Source: Kingdonia uniflora
Lineage: Eukaryota > Streptophyta > Magnoliopsida > Ranunculales > Circaeasteraceae
Assembly (NCBI GenBank): GCA_014058105.1
Contig: JACGCM010002205.1
Span: forward strand, 4,278,001 to 4,342,000
Length of the DNA stretch: 64,000 bases
Reading direction: 5' to 3'
The notes below the pieces were generated by a model that ran no database searches, was not told the origin of the DNA, and saw nothing but the letters and a program-made list of their open reading frames with translations. Positions 23,131 through 33,778 of this stretch are shown one piece after another (position 1 is the stretch's first letter; each line of letters starts with the position of its first letter). Position numbers and translations under genes: made by a program.

Positions 23131-23484
23131 TCATACATAATCACACAAGAAACAACCAAGATGCCTTGGAGTGTCACACCTAATCAGTTTTCCCCCAATA
23201 ATCCTCTCATCTTCCTCAGCTGACTTTTCCATAACAATTTGCCTCATAGTAAGTTTTTGAGCTTCACTCTCCAAGATCACTTCACAAAATATCTTCGAGG
23301 AAAAGTGACGCCCAATCTTGCGCTCCCTCGCCCTTACATCCAACCAGTCAAACCGGATTTTTGATTTAGGCAAGTTAACATCATAATCTAGCAACCCAAA
23401 ATTACTCTCCTGTATTTTAACGATCTTTATTGCCAAGCCCCCCTTAGACACGTGATGAGCTCTTTGAGAACGAGTCTTTACCAT
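23131..23484 (-). CDS. Antisense gene b of element B: short basic protein with Cys cluster
   Basis: The start is chosen at ATG 23484 because M-V-K-T-R-S-Q-R is conserved as M-A-R-T-H-S-Q-R in C and as V-Q-T-L-S-Q-R in E. It encodes about 117 residues: a basic N-terminus, R-A-R-E-R-K-I-G-R-H, an acidic middle and a C-terminal C-D-T-P-R-H-L-G-C-F-L-C (C-x7-C-x2-C with a His between). The frame is unbroken. I do not recognise the family. The Cys/His cluster could bind a metal. Confidence 0.55.
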   Translation of the reverse strand: MVKTRSQRAHHVSKGGLAIKIVKIQESNFGLLDYDVNLPKSKIRFDWLDVRARERKIGRHFSSKIFCEVILESEAQKLTMRQIVMEKSAEEDERIIGGKLIRCDTPRHLGCFLCDYV

Positions 23485-23523
23485 TTTTACTGCTTCCTCC
23501 TCTCTACATAACCTTTCAAGCAT

Positions 23524-24199
23524 TATTTATACACCTCTTAGAGATAACATCAAATCCCCCACATTCCGTATATTGTAACCTCTATATGCTCCACATTGCC
23601 ATAACTTGTAATCCTAAGATCATGATAAAAGTTATTTGAACTTATCTTTCAAAATCAACCTCCTTAAAAATCGTCCATCACTTTTTTGAACTACTTTTCA
23701 CAAATACCTCCCAAACTCGAGATTTGATTTCTACATATTCTATTCTGCAAAGGATTGTTATTACAGCTTGATTCTTCAGAACTCATTAGTTCGATATTCA
23801 TACCATACATCTCTATTTTTATATCTTTAACAGTTTGAATAATAATGCTCATTTTTATTTTTCTTTTTAAACATTATATTTTCATACTCCAACATCTTTC
23901 TTTCAGTTCGATTTAACTAATAACTGCAAATTTGATCTATCAATATAATTTTTGTACAAACATCTTTTTCATTAACTCGAACACTGCTTACAAAATACTT
24001 TACAGATAACAAGTGTTTCAGTTATTTTTATAGATCAATCTACAGGTTGTATTACATTTTAATTTTCAAACACTGTTTCACTATGAAACTTTTCTACAAG
24101 AAAGGTCCAGGTAATGGATTTCACATCATTTACTTCCACAAGAAACTGAGGAAGCTAGTGGTATCAATGCCTAAACCAACCTTCAACAAAGGGCACCCC
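23524..24199. other. Spacer between antisense genes a and b of element B
   Basis: AT-rich, no supported ORF. It may include the 3' end of gene a and the promoter of gene b. Confidence 0.4.
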
Positions 24200-24654
24200 T
24201 TTAGGAAATAGAGCGATGATTGTGCGGAAGAAGATTTCCAATCTCCGTCTCCCTTCTCCACCACCATCGTCTCTTCCTTTATAACCTCCACCAGCTTCGA
24301 GCTGGTAGAGATTAAAAGAGGTCCTACCTTAGAATCCAGTCCCTCATAGGATACCGGCAGTACTGCCTTGCAATACGCCGGCCTTTACATCTTCCTCATC
24401 AACCTTGTCCTCTGTCAACAGGTGAAGGTATATCCGACGCTGCACCGCAGACAAAACCACATAGTGAATCTTCCACATATGGTAGTAATCATCCTCAGCT
24501 TCAGCTGCTTCTTCTTCGCCATCCCATGATAAGTCGGTGGTATTGGAATGAGCGTGGGCATCTCCAACACTTGGTTGCCAAAGTAGCGTAACTTCAGCCT
24601 CTGAACTTTAGCAACCACCTTTTCTTCATATACTTGCCGCCTGGTCTTCACCAT
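24200..24654 (-). pseudogene. Antisense gene a of element B: short protein starting M-V-K-T-R-R-Q
   Basis: From ATG 24654 the protein reads M-V-K-T-R-R-Q-V-Y-E-E-K, then R-L-K-L-R-Y-F-G-N-Q and P-I-P-P-T-Y-H-G. The same sequence recurs in C (52841, start codon lost) and E (32899). A single-base shift around 24510 moves the acidic continuation into another frame. About 100 residues would be the intact size. Family not recognised. Confidence 0.55.
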
Positions 24655-24990
24655 TATCAAAATAGAGTACAGCAAAAGATATTTGCTACAACAAGGATCT
24701 TTTACAGAGATGACATACACTACAATACATGTACTATTTATATCAAACCCGTATTCAATGCGAAGAAACGTTTCCAAAGCAGTCATAATTCAAAAAATAA
24801 CTTCTCTGGGAACCCCAAACATTAAGTACATCAATCTTTTTAACCACAAAAAGTGCCAGATATAATCCTCAATAAAGAAATACCAAGTACCCAACCAGTC
24901 ATATTCCCCATCAATACATCTTAACTTTTCAACTTCCAGCACCAAAAGTCAAAAGATTTTTCCTCAACCAAGGTCACCCGTGCCTTTAGT

Positions 24991-25004
24991 TACGAGGGGG
25001 CAAT
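24991..25004 (+). other. Polypurine tract of element B
   Basis: tacgagggggcaat directly precedes the 3' LTR. The core gaggggg recurs before the 3' LTRs of E (33194) and C (53171). Confidence 0.75.
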
Positions 25005-25600
25005 TGTAGGGACCTATCCTTCAACCTAGTCCAAACTTGAACTACCTCAATATCAGTCTTACTCATTATACATGTGACATGTACAACCAGCATTGACACT
25101 TAGACCATGAACTGATAAAGAACTTGGATCGAGTACTACAGTAAAATATGAGCAAGTCAAAGGCACCTGTCTTCCACGAACTAACAGTTACACATTCAAC
25201 TACCACTTACCTCATTATCCAGATAACGTTCTTCTATACGATAACAAGTTACAGGTAAGGTCTATATAAAGAAAAAGTTCCAAAGGAGATAATGACCAGA
25301 AAAGCTAATTTTTTTAAATTTTAACATTGAAATTTCTAGATACTAAACACCACAAAAGTTTTCATTTCAAGATCAAACATTTATAGTTCAAGAGATTACT
25401 TGTAATAAGGTATCAACCTCAAGCAATAAAAATTACCATTACTAAACCGTCAACTCAAGTTCGTGGCTTTTACTTATTCAAAGGCTTTCTACGCTAAATC
25501 ACCTGTGTCATTTCTTGTATTTCATTAATTTTTGTCACAAGTAAATTTGGTGTAAGATCTAATTTTGAGCAATTTTGAGCTACAAAATTAGGCCATTATA
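25005..25600 (+). repeat. 3' LTR of element B
   Basis: It starts TGTAGGGACCTATCC and ends ccattata, where the terminal CA has decayed to TA. It pairs with 12272-13357 and shows the empty site of the MITE. Confidence 0.92.
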
Positions 25601-25851
25601 GGATCGGCCTTGGGTCGTAACCTCGTTACTTTGCCCACAAATTGGGAGCCTAACATACATATTACAGTTTTGGAAAACCACCGCCGCATTTTCGAATATG
25701 AAGCCTATTGTCTCATAAATGTCACATTCTTTATAGAATTGCCTGAGAAAATACGTGTATAATGTGTATTGGTATCCTTCATAATTGTAGCTGTAAATTG
25801 TGTACATGTCAGCTCTATTTCTCAGTGCCACGATCGCCCCTGTCGTGTTCA
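25601..25851 (-). pseudogene. PME piece 4: catalytic core
   Basis: It is open throughout and contains E-G-Y-Q-Y-T-L-Y (family E-G-Y-Q-D-T-L-Y), R-Q-F-Y-K-E-C-D-I-Y, G-F-I-F-E-N-A-A-V-V-F-Q-N-C-N (family D-F-I-F-G-N-A-A) and T-T-Q-G-R-S at the break. Both catalytic Asp codons are replaced, and the Gln-containing segment before V-A-L-R is shortened. It is bounded on the right by solo LTR F1 and on the left by element B. Confidence 0.92.
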
Positions 25852-26473
25852 TGTTAGGAAACTATGGAGAAAATTGTTATGCAGAAGCACAAGATTAATA
25901 AGAAAGAACTTGAAGATCTAACTTTAACCACATAAGATTTAAGCCAAAGTAATAAATACACACACAAGATTTTAATTGAGGTGGAAACCCAAAAGGATCA
26001 AATCCACCCCCTGATAAGCACGGCGAATCTATTATCAAAAAAATGGTTACAATAAGTTCTAGAGATCTCTCAACCTCACCTCTACCCTTATAGACAATCC
26101 CCAACAATAAACCTTAGAAAGAAAACCTAAGAAATTTCTCAGGAGCAAAAACTTTAAATTTTTTACTTTTTTCTCTTTAGATCCTTTCTCTCCTTTGAGA
26201 CTTTGAACAATGTAACCCTAAGACTTAACAAAGCTCTAACTTTATAATAAATATCCCATGAGGCTAATACCAAATATACGCATCACAATGTATTTTAAAA
26301 CAACCCAAAAAGCTACTATCGACTTTCTTTTAGAATATACTTATTGCCTGTTCGAACAGAGTCAACTCTGACTCTTCTGTTCGAATAGACTTATATAGGC
26401 TATATGTATATATTCTATTTGAACATGAACCAAAGAAAAATTTTCCTTCGAATTTTGAGCCGTAACCTCAACA
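25852..26473 (-). mobile_element. Solo LTR F1 (copia family F) in PME exon
   Basis: A 622-base LTR (TGTTAGGAAAC...CTCAACA) with no internal region. It is flanked by gttca (25847-25851) and gttct (26474-26478), a 5-bp duplication with one change. Removing it and one flank joins F-Q-N to T-T-G in the PME frame. The sequence matches the LTRs of element F. Solo LTRs arise by recombination between the two LTRs of one element. Confidence 0.9.
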
Positions 26474-27210
26474 GTTCTGGAAAGTTATATTTACCCCAAC
26501 AAATCCTTGTCAAACTACAACTGCGGGAAACAAAATCAAGCTAAGTTAAACTTAAATGTGAATGTTTAGCCCAAGATTTTGACAAAATTATTTTGTCAAA
26601 AAATTTTAATTTCCAAAATTCAACCAAAAATCAGTCTTATGGTTTTAAACTTTACGTTCGGCCTTAATTCCAAATATCATAGTCTACCCATGACTGTAAT
26701 CTAGTGAGGCAAGAAAACATACTAAAGGTCACAGAGTTGAATGTAGTCCACCCATCCACGACACTTCGATCACCCGTGATCACGGTTTGGTTGATCCCAT
26801 TTTTGATCATCATCACGTTCTTCTTATTTTTAGCAACGTTAACATACTCCTCATACACCCCGACAACACCATAAATTATGAAATAATCGTTGCTAATAAC
26901 CGCATTGTTTGGGACAAATTCAGAGCTTTACTAATAGTAGTAAAATTTCTACTTCCATCCGGGTTCAAAAAAACAGTCTCTCACCAAACCGCCATTAAAA
27001 TTTTCTTCAAACATCTTTCTCCTTAGTTTTCCTCAAGAAATAATTGATCTGTTGCGAACCCATGCATGCTTGAATGATGCAAGAAAAATCCTGTAGAGAT
27101 TTGTCCCGTTTGAGAGAGAAGAGTGGGGCACTTTGGTAGAATTCCAACTTTGCATTGTTGCTTGAAGGCCTTCGAAACATGTTTGTTAGTTAGTTAGTAT
27201 TGTACTAAGA
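26474..27210 (-). pseudogene. PME piece 3: inhibitor-domain end, linker and start of catalytic domain, with one intron
   Basis: From 27210 the frame reads S-T-I-L-T-N-stop-Q-T-C-F-E-G-L-Q-A, then the linker with A-S-F-K-H-A-W-V, then N-P-D-G-S-R-N-F-T-T-I-S, Y-E-E-Y-V-N-V, I-T-G-D-R-S-V-V-D-G-W-T-T-F-N-S. An intron at 26722-26521 follows. After it come G-F-V-G-V-N-I-T-F-Q-N and the break at F1. Two single-base shifts near 26960 and 26890 and stop codons show decay. Confidence 0.92.
26521..26722 (-). other. Spliceosomal intron of the PME gene
   Basis: On the minus strand the donor is ACCTTTA|GTATGT and the acceptor is CCCGCAG|TTGTAG. Removing these 202 bases joins T-F to I-V-V and continues to G-F-V-G-V-N-I-T-F, the expected PME order. 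The intron is phase 1 and AT-rich. Confidence 0.88.
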
Positions 27211-28061
27211 GACTTTTTTTTGCTGATTATGATTGATTATTCTGATTCTGATTGCTGAATCTAGCGTCTGAATGTTGAAGTTGAAATGTAAAATTATTAT
27301 TATTATTATTATTTTGCTAAATCTAAAGTCAGAATCTTCTAAAATTGGTTAATAATCAAATTTACCCAGTTTATGACGTTTATAAATCATACATTTAAAA
27401 TTACCATGTTCCATGTTTTTATGTTAATTAAACAGTATTAGAATTTATATCTATAATCCATATGTTTTGTTGTTACACATGTTTTCATTTGAAATGTTAA
27501 ATAGAGATGATAAACCAATGTAAAATCTTCACAATCCTCTCAATATACATGATGTCACGTCTTGTTGTCACACACTTGCAGGTGCATGGTTGGAAGAAAT
27601 ATTTGTTTGTCTGATAAACTATTTAGATGGGAACTCACTTCCTTTTCTATCTATATCTAGACTCTAGAAAGAGAAACTTTTTGCAAGATGGTAAAATAAT
27701 TTAAAAAAAGGTTTATGGGCCAGAAGATGGTGCTTTCATGGTAGTCAAGTGGGTTTGATTTTTATGTGGCCATGGGGGTTTGAATTTTGTAATAGTGATT
27801 CTTTATTCTTCATATGCTTTGCCTTTTCTTTTTGATCATAAACTAGGAACAGTTGGGTACCACTCAATTTTCATAATCATCTCTGATTTCTTATCACATT
27901 GTGTAAAACCCAAGCATTCATATAAGGGAGAGCAGAAAATCAAGACAAGAATCTACAATAATACCCATATACCTAATACCTAAAGCTTTAATGGGTATAA
28001 ATCTCCTCCCTACCTCTTTCTGACCCAAAATCTCCAATACCAATAAATTTCATGTACAAGA

Positions 28062-28346
28062 TGTAGGGGCCTATCCCTCGATATTACCCAAAGTTGAGCT
28101 CATCTAGTTCGAATTACCTCTATCTAAGACTTACGCTTTTCTAACACATTTCCCCAGTCAACATTCCAACCTACCCCACGAACTGGTCAAGAACGTGGGC
28201 CAAACTTAAACCGAAAAGCCTTATCCATTCAAAAACACCTGTTTCCCACGAGCTCGCCAGCTATTCAGTCAACTGCCACTAACCGCATTATTCGAAAAAC
28301 ATGCTCCAGCACGATGAAGAGCTGCGGAAAAAGCCTATATAAAAAA
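28062..28346 (+). repeat. Truncated 5' LTR of element E (U3 part)
   Basis: It matches 33205-33489 up to gcctatataaa and then stops abruptly. The deletion point lies just downstream of the TATA box. Confidence 0.85.
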
Positions 28347-28504
28347 GCAATATTCAAACTAACTGCATTATTTAAACTTTTATTTTAAGACTCATTTCTC
28401 TAAGTGCTTACAAGAAGTTTATAAAAAAAACACAGTCAACCTACTGAAGTCTTTTTCATACACACAATTCAACAGTTTATAAATATTCATACAAAAGCAC
28501 AGCT

Positions 28505-30902
28505 CTACCCTACCTTCTTATTATCGCCCTCTGGGAGTTCAGTGTCATTCCCTTGGTTGTCAAGCACCGTCTGGTGGAAGACACCGTCCAGACCATCCAC
28601 AACCCCAACCACTTCTACTTCTTCATCGTCTTCTTCCTCAACATAGGTGTCCGCCTTAATTGCGTCCACCTCCTCCTCAGAATAGCGCTTCAACATCAAG
28701 TGTCACCCCAGCCTGTCACGCTCCTCCACCATCTCATCCAGATTGGCTCGTGCCTCCACCTGTAGCTGACCAACGGTCACGACATGGGAAGCCTTAAGAG
28801 TATTCAGCTGCTTTGCTTCCTTGAGAGCATCAGTCCTGGCTCGAGCTAGTTTCTTTTCTAGCTCGATCTTACACTTTTTTAGCTCGAATTTTTTCTCCTC
28901 AATGCCGGGCCATATCCTCTTAACTAAGCGAGTACCTATAAAACATAAAATAGATATCAACGATTAGTTTGAACCGCGTTAGGAAACTCTTTAACATAAT
29001 ATAAGCTTACCATTTTGCTCATGTCTTCCTCTCCATGAAGAGCCGCCAACCTAGCCCTTTCTTTGACCTCTTTAAGATCATCCACCGCTGCAGGTCACCC
29101 CTCAGCGACCTTTTCCCCTGACTCCCCCGAACGTTCAACCCTTCTGCTTTTCTCTTTTACGACCTTACCACTTCCAGTGGTACTAGAGGCCGTCAAAGCC
29201 TTTAACATCTGTTTTTTAGATATTTTTGAGTTATTTTGCTTGACTTAAGGGGTTCAAGCTGGTACAAGCTGTCTATTCTAGGGGTTTTGGCCAAATTTGT
29301 TCAACCTTCCCACCAGTTATTGGCTTCTTCCCTTCGTCAGCACCCGCCATCGACCTGGTCTACTGAGCTTTTTAAACCTTCTTCGACCTACTATCAACCC
29401 TTTTCTTTCTACTGAGGCCGAGTCCTTCCAGCGCAAATTTGAGCTCAGCCTCCTCCTTCGCAACTTCATCCAACAATGACTCTTTCCTCTCTACTTGGGA
29501 CTTCACACCTGCCATGCATAACATTTTATTATCAATTAAAGGTATCACTTCAAATATAGCAATAATTTTATCTATGTATGGATATAATTACTTTGTTTTA
29601 ATGTTCTAAACCGAAGGTCCAAAGGTTCTTCGTTATCTCTCTAAAGGCAATTACCCTTTACCCATATGATGTTGTCATTCCAGGTTCGACCTGCTGAATT
29701 CAGATCGAAGAAGCGACCCTGAATTACGCTCGCACATAAATATTGCCCACCACTGACCTTATAATTCTTCACCCCATAAAATTGCAAAACGTCCTTAGGG
29801 GTTATCCTCCTCACTTTCCCATCATTTTCCCATTTTTCATTCAGATGATCACACACGGTTATAACCTCCCACATATTCCCGTTGAATTAAACAGGACATG
29901 CCCCTATTGCATTCATAATCTCCTTTGCCAAATTGGTAAGGGGAAGACTCAATCTGTACTCTAATTGAGACAAGTAACACAAAATACCCTCTAGAAGGTC
30001 ACTTCGGACATCCCCATCAAAGTATTCTAACGAGATCGATTCATCTATACCCTTATCTCGTTTTTCATTTTCCAAGTCAGCCAACAAATAAAAATACTCT
30101 TCCCCCGCCGCTACTGTGCAACCTTTGAACTACCTACCGACATATTCTACACAATTACCCCACTTCCCTCCTATAGCTGCTTAGCCTTACAAAATTCTTG
30201 AAAGGCATCAGAACTAGGAGGACATGCTATCAATTGGCCAGGAAAACCCAAAAATTGTTCTAATCCTACTTCCACCTCACTATCAGACTTACTCGTCCGA
30301 CTAGAGGTCGATACCTCGTTAACAGAAAAATTACCCATCTCGACAACAATTTCTACAGGCAAGTTTTCAAACCTATGCATATGCCTCTCACGCTCGACCT
30401 ATATACAGGTTAAGGTAACTATCATTATTTTGTATATATCGACCATTTACGCACAATATATACCTTTAGTATATTCTATGAATATGTCAAGATTTCATAG
30501 ATTGTATTAGATTGTTGTTTTTTAAGATTTGCTTAAACAATATGATTACAATTTACACAAACATACATATTGCGTACGTCTTTACTAACCTTCAGTGCCA
30601 GAATGAGAATCAACAGTAGTGCCAAATCCTTCCCACACGACGCTGCTGTATCGCCACCTACGTGGTCCAATATCTTTCACCCTCTTCAACCGTTGATCAC
30701 CTTCAGATAACTCTTTATCAAATCCCCTGTAGATTTTTTGCCTTTCTCTCTCCGTGCTCTCAAAATTTTTAGAAGTTGAAAAATGCTTGATTGGTGATGA
30801 AGAAATACTATTTATCCTTTCTCTCTCTAGCAGCTGGCAGTTATTGTGCCTCATACGACCTGTCCTCGGTTTTGGAACTGAGGCATCCTTTTTACTATCC
30901 AC
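28505..30902 (-). pseudogene. Antisense gene c of element E
   Basis: Exon 1 (from ATG 30902, K-D-I-G-P-R-R-W-R near its end) finishes at GAAG|GTTAGT near 30590. Downstream lie an acidic segment (30171-30380), a globular region with L-C-Y-L-S-Q-L-E-Y-R-L (29887-30087) and, at 29641-29874, D-V-L-Q-F-Y-G-V-K and F-F-D-L-N-S-A-G-R-T-W-N-D-N-I-I-W-V-K-G. A Lys/Glu-rich helix (28703-28960) and an acidic tail (28505-28699) follow. This is the cleanest copy of the globular domain in the window. The C-terminal coiled coil is lost with the deletion. Confidence 0.6.
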
Positions 30903-31390
30903 GTCAGACGTCTTGTACCTTTTCTACAAAACTAACTTTCCATAATTACACCTCCCCTCACTTTTTAACATATTTTCTCTCATGTATCCATTTCTTTTCC
31001 AGACCTTCCCACACTCATGATGACTCACTCTGTACGATGTCAGATTTATGCATCCTTACATACGAAACAAAACTAGAAGCTTCTACATTTCCTCATTTTT
31101 GTTTCTCTGTCCTTGTTTATCATACTTATAGTGATTGACGTCATTTCCTAAGCAGAGCAAATTTTCAAAATTATTTGCTAAAATAGTCTCAAAACAAATT
31201 TGCACCTATAGAGGATCCGATTGACTTATATCTTTTCTGTTACATTTAACACAATTGTATTATTCATGATAAACACTTTATACAACATCTATCACAGCCT
31301 TAGTAAACTGGACGACATTGCCCAGTCACATTATTCGTCGGTCCTCAGATCTTTGAATTCGATTTCAACCTTAGAAATTAAGCCAACCAT

Positions 31391-31624
31391 CACTTATTAA
31401 TCTACCGGATCCCTTACCAGTTCCCGAAGGCATGCCTCATAGAAATAACGAGCATACTCAAGTTCCCCACTCCTTACATCTAATCCTTCAAGCTGACATT
31501 CCCTCACTGGTAGCTAAGCATCATAACCAAAAGTACCAAAAATCCTCTCCCGCACTTCCGTAATCTTTACAGCCAATCGTCCTTCCGTGGCATGACGATT
31601 CCTCTGAGATAGAGTCTGTACCAA
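31391..31624 (-). pseudogene. Antisense gene b remnant of element E
   Basis: The start codon has become TTG (31624). The frame V-Q-T-L-S-Q-R-N-R-H aligns with gene b of B and C and continues to about 31391 with stops. The Cys cluster is gone. Confidence 0.5.
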
Positions 31625-32449
31625 CCTAATCCCTTCTCCATTTTTCACAGATCATCCTACCCTTATTTATATGTTTCTCACACACTTTCCCCTTAAAATG
31701 TGATTTTACCTAGTATCTCATAACAAAAAGCCTCAGAATCCTGAAATATAATTATTTGAGCTTATCCTTTCACTCCAGTACCTGTATTATATTATTTATC
31801 AGAACGAGCTTTTTTTTCCAAGAGCTATAATTCTATCGACCTGTATCAGCTCAAATTTCCATGATTACATGTTTTCTAAATTTTTTTCTCCCTCATGTGT
31901 TTAAACACACAACAAAATCGTACTTATATCACATCATCATTGTCAACAAATATTTACCTCAGTTAGAACATCACAACAACAGTGTTTCTAATATTCATAA
32001 ACTCCTTTTTATTTTGCGCATCCTACACAATTATGTTCGATTCCAAGATATATTTTCTATCTGCATAACAATAGTAATTGAATGACAATTATTTATTCAT
32101 ATCGAAAACATTACATACAATTTTACAGGTAACAAGATTTTCAGTACATCGATCTCAGGTATACTGTAGAAACATTATCCATCCAGAACCGAACTCCAGG
32201 TACTTTACAAATAACAAGTTTTTCCCTGTGTTTGAAAGTCATAGGTCATTCAGGCATTCCGCCGCATTAAGTCCTCCACTTCTTCTTGCTTCAGTAATCT
32301 TTCACCCCGATGCAAAGTAGAAATTGGAACCAACAACAAACTTCCCTCGCATGAGTTTGGTTGAAGCCTAGGCAAACTTCAAATGGAAACTATGCAAGCA
32401 GTAAACTCAGTGCTAGGACCAAATTCTTGAACTAGATTTCTCCTGAGTG

Positions 32450-32899
32450 CTAAAACATGATAAAAATATATAAACAGACTGCCACTGGTTCCCTCCCTCC
32501 TCCACTACCACCACCCCCTCCTCTGAAACTACCACCACCAAAGAGTTGGCAGAGATGAAAAGGACCCAACCTTAAAATCTATGATGATGCAAGAAATCAA
32601 CATAACCGACTAGCAATTACACCTATCTCTGCATTTGAAGCCCTAACCCTGTCTTTCGGAAGAGTATGGAGACAATCCCACCGGTTCTCGCCTGCCAAGA
32701 CGACAACATGAAACCTTCACTTGCAGTAGAATTCATCCTCAGCTTCAATCGTTTCATTTTCTGACAAACCTTGATACGTCAGACGAACAGGAGCGGGTAT
32801 GAACATCTCCAAGGATTGGTCACCAAAGTATTTCAACTTCAACCTCTGCATTTCGGATGCATTCCTCTCTTAAAGGACCATGCTACGAGTTTTCACCAT
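32450..32899 (-). pseudogene. Antisense gene a remnant of element E
   Basis: ATG 32899 gives M-V-K-T-R-S, a stop, then Q-R-L-K-L-K-Y-F-G-D-Q-S-L-E-M, and E-A-E-D-E-F-Y. The alignment with gene a of B is clear, with one early stop. Confidence 0.55.
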
Positions 32900-33204
32900 T
32901 GACAAAGTTTTCAAGGAATTTCACGCAACAGCAAGCATATTCTTCTCTCAAACCGATACAGGTATTATTTAAATAGCCCTATATTTAATGTGCAAGTATG
33001 TTTTACTAAGCGTCATCATTCATTACAGATGCAACTTTTTATATCATAACTGTCACATACATCAGCATAAACATCCTCATTAAATGCACATCATTTACAA
33101 AACCGTCATTATTCTTGCCCACTTATCAAAAACTTTTAAACCACATTACACGCTAGTTGTTTCTCAACCAAACCTACCCGTGACTTTGGTTGCGAGGGGG
33201 CGAT

Positions 33205-33778
33205 TGTAGGGGCCTATCCCTTGATCTTACCCAAAGTCAAGCTCATCTAGTTTGAATTACCTCCATCTCAGACTTACGCATTTCTAACATATTTTCCCAG
33301 TCAACATTCTAACCTACCCCACAAACTCGTCAAGAACGTGGGCTAAATTTAAGCCGAAAAGCCTTATCCAGTCAAAAACACCTATCTCCCGCGAACTCGC
33401 CAGTTATTCAGTCAACTGCTACTAACTGTATTATTCGAAAAACATGCTCTAACACGATGAAGAGCTGCGGAAAAAGCCTATATAAAGGAAAATTTATAGA
33501 AGAGATAGGGACCATAAAAATTATACAACTTCTTAGTTACAAGATTAAAAACATTTTTATATTTAGAGATCACTTGTAATAAAGATATCCGTCTCAAGCA
33601 ATAAAGATACTTTCACAAAAATCCTCTATACGAGGTCGTGGTTTTTTACCTATTCAGAGGTTTTCCACGCTAAAATCACCTGTTTCATTTCTAATTCTCT
33701 ATTATAATATTTTTACAGGATCATTGGTGTAATAGCGAATTCCAATCCATTTCAAGCTTATGGAATTTGGCCGTTATA
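33205..33778 (+). repeat. 3' LTR of element E
   Basis: 574 bases from TGTAGGGGCC to ccgttata, preceded by the polypurine tract tgcgagggggcgat. A TATA-like cctatataaagg lies at about 33479. Confidence 0.88.

Larger units (their letters stand above)
12272..25600 (+). mobile_element. Element B: Tat-like Ty3/gypsy retrotransposon inserted in PME
   Basis: Both LTRs are present (12272-13357 with a MITE inside, and 25005-25600). Flanking 5-mers are agtcc (12267-12271) and ggatc (25601-25605). They match poorly, but the PME frame is restored only if 5 bp were duplicated. The inside holds PBS, gag, protease, integrase, an approximately 47-bp tandem array, three antisense genes and a polypurine tract. 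RT and both RNase H domains are missing. Counting the first 180 LTR bases by eye gives roughly 10% differences, so the insertion is old. Confidence 0.92.
28062..33778 (+). mobile_element. Element E: Tat-like derivative with antisense genes but no gag-pol
   Basis: It begins TGTAGGGGCCTATCC and ends ccgttata, with flanks caaga (28057-28061) and aaaga (33779-33783), a 5-bp duplication with one change. The left LTR is homologous to the right one only up to about 28346 (just past the TATA box). The rest of the LTR, PBS, gag and pol are absent, and the sequence goes straight into antisense gene c. Antisense genes a, b and c, the polypurine tract and a full 3' LTR follow. Without PBS and a complete LTR it could not have moved in this form, so the loss followed insertion. 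Confidence 0.87.

Noticed and set aside
26664..26858. Stand-alone small gene starting M-Y-E-E-Y
   Set aside because: It is an internal part of the PME catalytic exon that runs into the intron.
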